The translations under genes and the position numbers were made by a program. The notes under the pieces are model-generated. The model was not told the origin of the DNA. It searched no databases and was given only the letters and a program-made list of their open reading frames with translations. DNA of 6,670 nucleotides from Bacteroidota bacterium (GTDB lineage: Bacteria; Bacteroidota; Bacteroidia; NORP154), in the NCBI GenBank assembly GCA_002401055.1, contig NVRZ01000180.1:1-6670 (forward strand), in the 5' to 3' direction. Positions 1-5,578 of this stretch are shown here, one piece after another (position 1 is the stretch's first letter; each line of letters begins with the position of its first letter).

Positions 1-79
1 TCTAACAAATATAATAAAATGCTCCTGCCCTTAGCAACTTTACCTTACCAGCATATTTTTTTAGCGTTTGTTGGCAAAA
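1..79 (-). repeat. attC-like imperfect palindrome after the minus-strand gene
   Basis: Read on the minus strand, this begins one base after the stop codon of the neighbouring gene with TTTTGCCAAC (79 to 70). It continues through an imperfect palindrome with an ATGCT/AGCAT stem inside A/T-rich arms, and ends in GTTAGA at the window edge (6 to 1). AAC at one end and GTT at the other, around a folded core, is the general plan of integron attC sites. GTTAGA fits the first six bases of the GTTRRRY consensus, but TGCCAAC is a poor fit to RYYYAAC. The assignment is structural and tentative; the element is cut by the window edge, and an ordinary dispersed palindrome is equally possible. Confidence 0.35.
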
Positions 80-80
80 G

Positions 81-674
81 TTATTTTTTTATTATCCAAT
101 ACGCACTATATATTTGGTCCTCATATTTGTCCGAATCAACAATTTTCAGATTGTCTATGATTACTATATTCCCTGATTCTAATAAGTTAAATTCATATTT
201 CAATTCATCTTTAAAGGTGCTCCAGTTACCTTTAAAGTCAAGGTAGGCTGAGTCCGTTGAAATTGTCACTGAAAAATTTTTGGACAATTCTTTTTCAGAG
301 TCTGTGTCGATTAGAATTTTGTCAGAAGAAAGCAATCGGTAAAGCTCGTTAGGGTTAATTTCGCCTAAATTGGGACCAACATAGGTGGAGTCATACAAAC
401 TTTTTGCGGACACATAAAGTTCTCCGGTATAAAAGTCCTCTTTGTAAATATATTCATAACGCGGATAGGTCTTAATGTGTTTAAACTCTCTTGGTGCAAA
501 ATAGTAACCTACATGAGTAAAATCACCGTTATTCAGATAGTCATAGTGTCGATAAAGTTTAAGTCCTCGGAATGTTGAGTCTGCCATTTTGATTAAGACC
601 AATGAGTCAACTGTTTGTCCTATGCAAATTATCGAACAAAAAAGAACAAATATGCACGTCAATTTAGACTTCAT
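81..674 (-). CDS. unrecognised secreted protein, 197 aa
   Basis: Family not recognised. The ATG at 674 is preferred over an in-frame TTG at 689, because it puts a classic signal peptide at the extreme N-terminus: Lys-rich start, hydrophobic core, then ICIGQ, with likely cleavage just before or after Gln20. The mature part is about 177 residues, acidic and rich in Tyr, Asp and Ser, with no cysteine after the signal region, no further membrane segment and no sorting domain. I therefore expect a periplasmic or otherwise exported soluble protein. There is no lipobox, so it is unlikely to be a lipoprotein. The gene stands alone. A perfect 10-bp inverted repeat brackets it: TTTTGCCAAC at 681-690, six bases before the start, and its complement at 70-79, one base after the stop. 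This compact, single-gene packaging resembles an integron cassette. No Shine-Dalgarno sequence is visible. That it is a real gene is fairly secure; its function is unknown. Confidence 0.75.
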   Translation of the reverse strand: MKSKLTCIFVLFCSIICIGQTVDSLVLIKMADSTFRGLKLYRHYDYLNNGDFTHVGYYFAPREFKHIKTYPRYEYIYKEDFYTGELYVSAKSLYDSTYVGPNLGEINPNELYRLLSSDKILIDTDSEKELSKNFSVTISTDSAYLDFKGNWSTFKDELKYEFNLLESGNIVIIDNLKIVDSDKYEDQIYSAYWIIKK

Positions 675-680
675 TTTAAT

Positions 681-818
681 TTTTGCCAACGGACCGTATT
701 ACGGCAGTGGTGCCTTACCGTTCTAGCACCACGAACCACGCATACGCACAGTACAAAGTACACAAAATCGTACTTCCGCACCATTGCCTGTAATACATTG
801 TTATATACTGTAGGGGGC
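681..818 (+). repeat. large attC-like palindrome with GTTATA core
   Basis: It starts with TTTTGCCAAC (681-690). An imperfect inverted repeat follows, with one arm at 697-713 (TATTACGGCAGTGGTGC) and the other at 778-795 (GCACCATTGCCTGTAATA), differing by one substitution and one extra base. It ends with GTTATATACTGTAGGGGGC at 800-818. An alternative internal hairpin pairs GTGGTGC (707-713) perfectly with GCACCAC (726-732). AAC at 688-690 and GTT at 800-802 lie just outside the stem, as in attC sites. The 19-bp core recurs with two mismatches at 6557-6575 on the other strand. It abuts the secreted-protein gene's start, so on the minus strand the GTT end is followed within 16 bases by the ATG. 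Whether it recombines, or is a dispersed repeat with a structural role, cannot be told from one locus. Confidence 0.5.
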
Positions 819-887
819 AGCTCCTCGCTACCGCAATGTTTCTTATGAAAACAAGAGATTTAATTTTTTAGGGAGGGATTTGATTTT

Positions 888-958
888 CCTTCTACGGAAG
901 GGCTTGTATAGGCTTTTGGCATTAAGGGAATTAGCGGTGGCATAGAGCGAATGCCAAA
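888..958. repeat. two small inverted repeats in gene-free DNA
   Basis: CCTTC (888-892) and GAAGG (897-901) form a tight 5-bp hairpin. A perfect 9-bp pair, TTTGGCATT (915-923) and AATGCCAAA (950-958), encloses a 26-base loop. No reading frame worth naming covers 820-1040. Neither hairpin is followed by a T-run, so they are not obvious terminators. They may be remnants of the palindromic repeat family seen at both ends of the window, since the loop contains GCGGTGG and ATAG as does the right-end palindrome, but that similarity is short. Confidence 0.35.
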
Positions 959-1043
959 TGTATATGCAAGCGAAGCGTAGGCTATTACTCAAATGATGGT
1001 TAAAAGTAATTTACTTGATTGCCAGTCCGCCATAATTACATAT

Positions 1044-1309
1044 TCAACTGACACAATTACAGCTACGGGTCAAGGAATCAACGCTCAGTCTCAAGGAATC
1101 AATACTCCGTGTCAGCAAATCAATGCTCAGTGTCAACGAATCAATGCTCAGTGTTAAGGAATAAATACTTCGCGTCAACAAATCAACGCTCCGTGTCAAC
1201 GAATTAATGCTCGGTGTCAAGGATCAATACTCAGGGTTAACAAATTGATGCTCCGTGTCAAGGAATCGAGTCTCGGTGTGAAGGAATTAAATCTCGGCCT
1301 TGGGTCTGT
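1044..1309 (-). pseudogene. possible decayed coiled-coil heptad-repeat ORF
   Basis: On the minus strand the 21-bp tandem units translate as heptads of the form (L/R/P)-S-(I/V)-D-S-L-T. Taking the I/V/L/F position as 'a' and the Leu/Phe position as 'd' gives a canonical coiled-coil pattern in all eleven units. Leu at 'd' is encoded variously by TTG, TTA and CTG, so the amino acid is kept while the codon changes. One base missing in the eighth plus-strand unit (around 1216-1235) creates a TGA and shifts the frame; no unit otherwise contains a stop in this frame. There is no ATG or convincing start between the upstream stop (1310-1312) and the repeats, and the frame ends at TGA (1044-1046). I read this as the wreck of a heptad-repeat coding segment, or as a noncoding minisatellite that mimics one. 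Confidence 0.25.
1069..1298. repeat. tandem array, 11 x 21 bp
   Basis: Eleven head-to-tail units follow the approximate plus-strand consensus GTCAAGGAATCAATGCTCNG plus T. Ten are 21 bp; the unit starting at 1216 is 20 bp because one A is missing. Units differ at several positions, so this is an old, diverged array rather than a fresh slippage product. The period is a multiple of three. Plus-strand frames contain stops (for example TAA at 1155-1157 in the frame beginning ATG at 993), whereas one minus-strand frame stays open apart from the single deletion. The array ends 84 bases before the regulator's stop codon. There is no CRISPR character: no constant repeat alternating with unique spacers. 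Confidence 0.9.
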
Positions 1310-1340
1310 TCATGTTTTCCTGATATGTTTTTCAGCAGAG

Positions 1341-1365
1341 AACCCCTTGTAATGAGGGTTTTTTT
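1341..1365 (+). terminator. Rho-independent terminator, plus strand
   Basis: AACCC (1341-1345) pairs with GGGTT (1356-1360), with room for an extra T-A pair inside, and a run of T follows to 1365. The T-run serves only plus-strand transcription, yet the convergent regulator gene is on the minus strand and no plus-strand gene lies upstream. Either the tandem-repeat region is transcribed in the plus direction, or this insulates the regulator from plus-strand read-through. Confidence 0.55.
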
Positions 1366-1382
1366 GTTGGGTGAATTTCAGC

Positions 1383-1628
1383 TTATTTTTCTTCTGGAAC
1401 TTCAAACTCAAATAACTCTTTCACATGGATATCCAATGCCTTTGCAATAGTGTAAGTCATGCTGATGGATGTATTCTGTGTACCTCTTTCAATTCTCCCA
1501 ATCTGGCTTAGTTGTAAGTCTGCACGATAAGCCAGTTCTTCTTGGGAAATTTTCTTTTGTTCCCTGATTTTTCTCAAGTTCTTTCCGAACTCGTTAATAA
1601 ACTCTTGATTTCTACTGTACTTCACCAT
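1383..1628 (-). CDS. XRE/Cro-CI family transcriptional regulator, 81 aa
   Basis: Small DNA-binding protein consisting of one helix-turn-helix domain. Residues about 14-70 carry the family pattern: LRKIREQKKISQEELAYRADL (helices 1-2), the recognition helix LSQIGRIERG, then the typical SMTYTIAKALDIHVKELF closing helices. The ATG at 1628 is preferred to an in-frame TTG at 1640, which lies inside the symmetric promoter motifs. There is no extra sensor or catalytic domain, and the length matches stand-alone XRE regulators of phage, plasmid-stability and toxin-antitoxin-like loci. It is transcribed divergently from the 64-residue gene at 1741. The 112-base gap contains back-to-back promoters and repeated GTCCTT motifs in inverted orientation. 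I infer autoregulation and co-control of the divergent gene. The domain call is secure; the targets are inferred. Confidence 0.92.
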   Translation of the reverse strand: MVKYSRNQEFINEFGKNLRKIREQKKISQEELAYRADLQLSQIGRIERGTQNTSISMTYTIAKALDIHVKELFEFEVPEEK

Positions 1629-1643
1629 AGGGAAGGACAATAG

Positions 1644-1675
1644 TCAAGATAATAAGGACGATATATTAGAGCAAA
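1644..1675 (-). promoter_or_regulatory. Bacteroidetes-type promoter for the XRE gene
   Basis: On the minus strand TTTG (1675 to 1672) is followed after exactly 20 bases by TATCTTGA (1651 to 1644). This closely matches the TTTG / TAnnTTTG promoter of Bacteroidetes primary sigma factor, with two differences at the end of the -7 element. It predicts a start near 1637 and a very short leader before the ATG at 1628. Confidence 0.5.
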
Positions 1676-1708
1676 TTCGCCTCATTTGTGATTTTTTTGT
1701 TATCTTTG
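1676..1708 (+). promoter_or_regulatory. Bacteroidetes-type promoter for the 64-aa gene
   Basis: TATCTTTG at 1701-1708 is an exact TAnnTTTG -7 element. A weaker TTCG (1676-1679) lies 21 bases upstream in the -33 position. The predicted start, near 1715, gives a leader of about 26 bases before the ATG at 1741. The -7 element sits inside the long inverted repeat shared with the divergent promoter. Confidence 0.5.
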
Positions 1709-1740
1709 ACTATAACAGATGGAGATCGTCCTTTGTCCTT

Positions 1741-1935
1741 ATGGAGCCTGATTTTAGCAAAGAACAAGCAAAAGAGATGTATAAAATTCTGGTTGAGATA
1801 CATAGCGCATTGGAGGATAAGAAAAATAATAAGGGTGGATTGAATAAGATTTTTCAGTACGAAATTGGATGGTTGGTAGGGATTGGCGAGCTGTTGAAAA
1901 GAATCAACTACCCGATCAGCAGACCAGCTAAATGA
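1741..1935 (+). CDS. unrecognised small protein, 64 aa
   Basis: Family not recognised. The ATG follows TTGTCCTT directly and no Shine-Dalgarno sequence is visible. The sequence starts acidic (MEPDFSKEQAKEMYKIL), probably a helix to about residue 26. A Lys/Asn/Gly-rich turn follows (about 27-34), then a more hydrophobic helix around YEIGWLVGIGELLKRI, then a basic tail. There is no signal peptide; the hydrophobic stretch is short and reads as a packed helix rather than a membrane span. Divergence from an XRE regulator with shared operator-like repeats suggests the regulator controls it, as in small two-gene regulatory or addiction modules, but no toxin or antitoxin motif is visible. A hairpin follows the stop at once. 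Real-gene status is supported by the exact promoter and the tight layout; function is unknown. Confidence 0.6.
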   Translation: MEPDFSKEQAKEMYKILVEIHSALEDKKNNKGGLNKIFQYEIGWLVGIGELLKRINYPISRPAK

Positions 1936-1939
1936 ACAC

Positions 1940-1955
1940 CCCGTATTTATACGGG
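1940..1955 (+). terminator. perfect hairpin after the 64-aa gene
   Basis: CCCGTAT (1940-1946) and ATACGGG (1949-1955) form a perfect 7-bp stem with a two-base loop, four bases after the stop codon. Only a short ACTTTAG follows, so the U-tract is poor. It may end transcription weakly or protect the 3' end of the mRNA. Confidence 0.45.
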
Positions 1956-1969
1956 ACTTTAGAAATTAG

Positions 1970-2002
1970 TTTGCAATAATGAAAACTTTTACATATACTT
2001 TG
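1970..2002 (+). promoter_or_regulatory. candidate promoter of the T9SS operon
   Basis: TTTG (1970-1973) is followed after 22 bases by TACTTTG (1996-2002), one base short of the TAnnTTTG -7 consensus. It is the best candidate upstream of the protease gene and would give a leader of about 40 bases to the ATG at 2047. No regulator site is evident. Confidence 0.4.
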
Positions 2003-2046
2003 TAGTCTCTATTGTAATTTATTTAACCCTTTAAATCATAGTTCCA

Positions 2047-4866
2047 ATGAAAAATATTGTTATAACCTTAGCTGCCGTTACACTATGGATGGGAGCGTTT
2101 GGACAAAGTAATACCTGTAAGGAGTTATTTATTTCTGAAATGATTGAAGGTAATGCACCGAATAGAGCCTTAGAACTTTTCAATCCTTCAGATACTACAA
2201 TTGACCTTAGTAGTTTTTCCATTCGTTTGTTTCAGAATGGGCAGCTTACACCACTTATCATTCCTTTAAGCGGTACGATACCTCCCAAATCTACATTCGT
2301 TATAGCACATCCGGCTGCCAAGCCCGACATAAAAGCAAAAGCTGATATGCTTGACGCTCAAATGAGTTTTGACGGAAATGATGCCATTGTACTTGAAAAA
2401 ACCGGAGGAACCCAAATTGATAAAATTGGAGAAATCGGAGTTAATCCAGGCAACAGTGGTTGGTTTGTGCCGCCTAACGGTTCAACAAAAGAACAGACAT
2501 TACGAAGGAAGGAACCCGTTGATAGAGGAGAAACGAATTGGAATCAGGGTAAAAATCAATGGACAGTTCACCCAAAAGATTCGGTTAGTAATCTTAAACA
2601 GCATCAAAATATATGTAGCAATTTATCTTTCCCTCCAACTGTATTAAATACATTACCAAATGGAGATCAATATATAGATGATCACATTGTAGTGAGGTTT
2701 AACCCTGATTACGTCAATAATGTGAATGTTGATAATACAAATAAACGAATAGGCTTTGTATCTAATTTTGTTACAAATTCTGCGGTTAATGCGATCAGTA
2801 GTTTGGTAGGTTTCAACATTGGTAATTTGCCGTGTTTTAAGGTGCATCCGCGCTTGACAACTTCAGATACTCTTTCAATTAGCAGAACGGGAAGAACTGT
2901 TAAGCTATTGCCTTACTACGCAACTTTTGGAATTATTCTTCCAGATGGAACGAATGATACTGTAGTGGTTGCACAGTTTGATACTGCTTATCCTTATGTG
3001 CAATCCGCTGCTCTTAATCACATATATTATCTTGATCAAGGAGCAAATGACCCTGAATATGTGAATGGGAATATGTCTAGTTTAGTTTCAACTACCTCTT
3101 ACCCTGATGCTAACATCAATATTGAACCTGCTTGGGATATTGCAAGAGGTTCCTCTAATATAAGGGTGGGAGTCTTTGATAGTGGTATTAACTATGCACA
3201 CTCTGAGTTTGGTGATGGTACTTTTAGTGGATCAAAGGTCGCAGATGGATTTGACTATTTTAACAACATACCTGTTTCATCAGTAGCAAATCCTGATAGT
3301 ATGGGACATGGAACTGCCGTCGCAGGTATAATCGGTGCTATTAGAAACAACAACTTTGGTGTTCCTGGAATTGCAGGAGGTGATGACTTAACAGGTAACT
3401 CTGGGGTTACTTTATATGATCTGAAGATATTTCAACAGAATGACACATCATGTTTCCCGAAAGATTTCGGTGCCCCAATGAGCATGATAACACAAGCAAT
3501 AATAGACGGTGCTTTATCATCACCTACCGGATACGGGCTGCATGTAATGAATCATAGTTGGGGTGGCCCTGATAATTCTCTGATGGAAGATGCGATTCGC
3601 ACATCTTTTGAAAATGAAGTTGTAATGGCAGTGTCTTCGGGAAATAATGAAGGCCCATCGCCTACTAACTGTATTTGGGCTTCAATGCCTGCTACATACA
3701 AGGATGAATGGGTGATGAAAGTGGGAGCCAATGATACTACTGGAGGGAGAGCGGAGTTTTCAAATTGTGGTTGGAATTTGGATTACATTGCACCAGGGGT
3801 ACATGAGCTTTATACAAGTGTTGATAATAACGTAAATGGATTTACCAATCTATTGAATTGGGGCCCCGGACAATCATGTTCAGGAGATATTGACGGAACC
3901 TCGTTTGCAGCACCGCAAGTGGCTGGTTTGAGTGCCCTAATGTTAAGTTACGTGAATAATCATCTGGATAAGCCCAATGACCTTGCTCCTGAGGATTGCG
4001 AACAAATGATACAGAAGTTTGCTACCGATATAACAAGTCCTGCCAACGCCGGCATAGGTTATGATGATGAAACAGGGTATGGAAGAATTAATGCTGGCGC
4101 AACACTACAGAACTTGGAGTTGCCGAATCATCAGGTGATTCATTATTCTTTTTCTTTAGCGGCTTCCAATGCAATACTTATGACTCCTAATCTATTTGAT
4201 TTTGAAGGAGTAGTCATTAACGATAACTATGGAGGGATATCAAACGGAAATAAATTAGTCAAACGTTATGAGTTAACTGTGACCAATAATCATACAATAC
4301 CTGTTGATTATCAGGTTGTAGATGGATGGAAAAGGGATGCCCAATCTAATCTGCCTGGCCTTATTTCAAAACAGGGGACACTAAATTCAAATGTAAATCG
4401 CATACCCAATGAGCCAGATGTTATTTTGAGTAGCTTCAATAATACGTCAGCTACTTTAACGGGATACATTTACGAGATTGTAAAAGTAGACTCAGTAAAC
4501 AATGTTATTACACTTGGCTGGTATCCCTTTGATTTGACAGACACAGCTGAATTTACCTATTCTCTGTATGTGTTGCACAACTCGCTAATAGGTATTGAAG
4601 AAATTGAACGCCCAGATTTCAATATGTTTCCTAATCCTGCAAACGAAACGATTACCTTATCTTTGTCTGGTAGCATTGATGGTAATTATTCTATATTAAT
4701 GACCGATATTACGGGAAAAACTATCAGAATCATAGATGAAGGAAGGTATTTGGCTGAAAACGAGACAAGAGTATTTTCGGTCTCAGATATTGTTCCAGGC
4801 ATGTATTTTATCTCGATAAATACGCAAAATGGTATAACCAACAAAAAGCTTGTGATAAGCCGTTAA
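2047..4866 (+). CDS. secreted subtilisin-like (S8) serine protease with lamin-tail and T9SS sorting domains, 939 aa
   Basis: Extracellular or cell-surface endopeptidase. A Sec signal peptide occupies residues 1-20 (ending GAFGQ). Residues about 24-190 form a lamin-tail-like domain, recognised by LFISEMIEGNAPNRALELFN and the following beta-rich pattern. Residues about 198-340 look like a propeptide region (YIDDHIVVRFN). The S8 catalytic domain spans about 355-690, with all key residues present: Asp378 in VFDSG, His421 in GHGTAVAG, oxyanion Asn533 in SSGNNEG and nucleophile Ser619 in DGTSFAAPQVAG. A beta-rich region of unknown type (about 700-850) is followed by a type A T9SS sorting domain (about 859-939) starting FPNP and ending KLVISR. 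By family knowledge the sorting domain directs export through T9SS and is removed by the sortase-like machinery. It is the first gene of a three-gene run, with a 16-base gap to the next. The protease appears intact and active; its substrate is unknown. Confidence 0.95.
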   Translation: MKNIVITLAAVTLWMGAFGQSNTCKELFISEMIEGNAPNRALELFNPSDTTIDLSSFSIRLFQNGQLTPLIIPLSGTIPPKSTFVIAHPAAKPDIKAKADMLDAQMSFDGNDAIVLEKTGGTQIDKIGEIGVNPGNSGWFVPPNGSTKEQTLRRKEPVDRGETNWNQGKNQWTVHPKDSVSNLKQHQNICSNLSFPPTVLNTLPNGDQYIDDHIVVRFNPDYVNNVNVDNTNKRIGFVSNFVTNSAVNAISSLVGFNIGNLPCFKVHPRLTTSDTLSISRTGRTVKLLPYYATFGIILPDGTNDTVVVAQFDTAYPYVQSAALNHIYYLDQGANDPEYVNGNMSSLVSTTSYPDANINIEPAWDIARGSSNIRVGVFDSGINYAHSEFGDGTFSGSKVADGFDYFNNIPVSSVANPDSMGHGTAVAGIIGAIRNNNFGVPGIAGGDDLTGNSGVTLYDLKIFQQNDTSCFPKDFGAPMSMITQAIIDGALSSPTGYGLHVMNHSWGGPDNSLMEDAIRTSFENEVVMAVSSGNNEGPSPTNCIWASMPATYKDEWVMKVGANDTTGGRAEFSNCGWNLDYIAPGVHELYTSVDNNVNGFTNLLNWGPGQSCSGDIDGTSFAAPQVAGLSALMLSYVNNHLDKPNDLAPEDCEQMIQKFATDITSPANAGIGYDDETGYGRINAGATLQNLELPNHQVIHYSFSLAASNAILMTPNLFDFEGVVINDNYGGISNGNKLVKRYELTVTNNHTIPVDYQVVDGWKRDAQSNLPGLISKQGTLNSNVNRIPNEPDVILSSFNNTSATLTGYIYEIVKVDSVNNVITLGWYPFDLTDTAEFTYSLYVLHNSLIGIEEIERPDFNMFPNPANETITLSLSGSIDGNYSILMTDITGKTIRIIDEGRYLAENETRVFSVSDIVPGMYFISINTQNGITNKKLVISR

Positions 4867-4882
4867 AGAATGGGGGGTACGT

Positions 4883-5572
4883 GTGATTAAAAGAGTAAAC
4901 ATATTATTATTGGGAATATTTCTGGGCAACATTATCTACGCTCAGACAATAGATTCAATAACGTATTCTCCGAAAAACCCTACTTGGGAAGATACGATCA
5001 TCGTTTCTTGTCATATTAAATACCCAAATACTGGTTGCGCGTTGAATCATCACCAACAAATTTTTGGGACTCAAATCATGGCTTATTCATACCATTGCTG
5101 CGGCTCAGGTATGTCAATGCTAGTTCCGTTTGTTGATACGTTTCATGTCGTTCCATTTGACAGCTATGAAGGCACTTACACATTTTATTATATATCTGGA
5201 TATATGGTTGATACGGTATGTAATAATTTCCCCGTAAACGGGAATGGCGATACCTTGCCTTATCCAAATAACATAGGAAGTATAGAAATTCCTGTTGTAA
5301 ATCCGATCAACAGTGTGGAGAATAAACAAGGTAATAATAGTAGCTTTAATGTCTATCCGAATCCAACTACTGGGCTGATTTCGCTAACCGCCCTGCCCAA
5401 GAAATATGGCAGGATCACTGTCTATGATGTCTTGGGTGAACTTGTCCATAGCCGGAACCTGAATGAGTTAAATGAAGTATCAATAGATTTATCAGGTTTC
5501 CCCGGCGGATTATACTTGATACAACTTCAATACGGACAAATGGTACTGGGAAAGAAGGTCATAAAACAGTAA
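4883..5572 (+). CDS. Cys/His-containing secreted protein with T9SS sorting domain, 229 aa
   Basis: The start is GTG at 4883, preceded by a purine run GGGGGG (4872-4877) acting as ribosome binding site. The nearby ATG at 4870 is out of frame and stops within seven codons, so GTG is the only start that preserves the signal peptide (residues 1-21, ending IIYAQ). The mature domain (about 22-140) begins like an Ig-type beta sandwich (SPKNPTWEDTIIVSCHI). It has Cys43, His44, Cys52, His56, His57, His71, Cys72, Cys73 and Cys113, an arrangement that could form disulfides or bind metal. I do not recognise a named family for it. Residues about 155-229 are a type A T9SS sorting domain (YPNPTTG..., VYDVLGELV, ending KKVIKQ). 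It sits 16 bases after the protease gene and 6 before the next, so co-transcription is very likely. A role as partner, substrate or inhibitor of the protease is conceivable but inferred. Confidence 0.88.
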   Translation: MIKRVNILLLGIFLGNIIYAQTIDSITYSPKNPTWEDTIIVSCHIKYPNTGCALNHHQQIFGTQIMAYSYHCCGSGMSMLVPFVDTFHVVPFDSYEGTYTFYYISGYMVDTVCNNFPVNGNGDTLPYPNNIGSIEIPVVNPINSVENKQGNNSSFNVYPNPTTGLISLTALPKKYGRITVYDVLGELVHSRNLNELNEVSIDLSGFPGGLYLIQLQYGQMVLGKKVIKQ

Positions 5573-5578
5573 GCCAAA

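Larger units (their letters stand above)
1633..1740. promoter_or_regulatory. symmetric divergent promoter region with GTCCTT operators
   Basis: Several inverted pairs converge here. ATCGTCCTT (1725-1733) is mirrored by AAGGACGAT (1654-1662). TTGTCCTT (1733-1740) is mirrored by AAGGACAA (1633-1640). TTGTTATCTTTGACTAT (1697-1713) is mirrored, with one base inserted and one changed, by ATAGTCAAGATAATAA (1640-1655). Both divergent genes are therefore preceded, in order, by ATCGTCCTT and then TTGTCCTT. Repeats placed this way over both promoters and starts are what one expects of operators for the adjacent XRE protein. The binding assignment is inferred. Confidence 0.5.

Noticed and set aside
19..246. 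75-codon plus-strand frame at the left edge
   Set aside because: It lies antisense to the end of the secreted-protein gene and across the left palindrome; no ribosome binding site or motif.
615..848. 77-codon plus-strand frame
   Set aside because: It overlaps the start of the secreted-protein gene antisense and runs through the palindrome; its length and composition reflect the repeat, not a protein.
993..1157. 54-codon plus-strand frame starting ATG and reading QGINAQ-type heptads
   Set aside because: It stops inside the fifth repeat unit, has no visible ribosome binding site, and the periodicity comes from the 21-bp array. The minus-strand frame explains the array better.
1069..1298. Possible CRISPR array
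   Set aside because: Units are contiguous with no alternating unique spacers, and the units themselves are diverged; this is a tandem repeat.
1629..1640. TTG start giving the XRE regulator four extra residues
   Set aside because: The TTG falls inside the symmetric TTGTCCTT motif, and an ATG at 1628 gives a normal XRE N-terminus.
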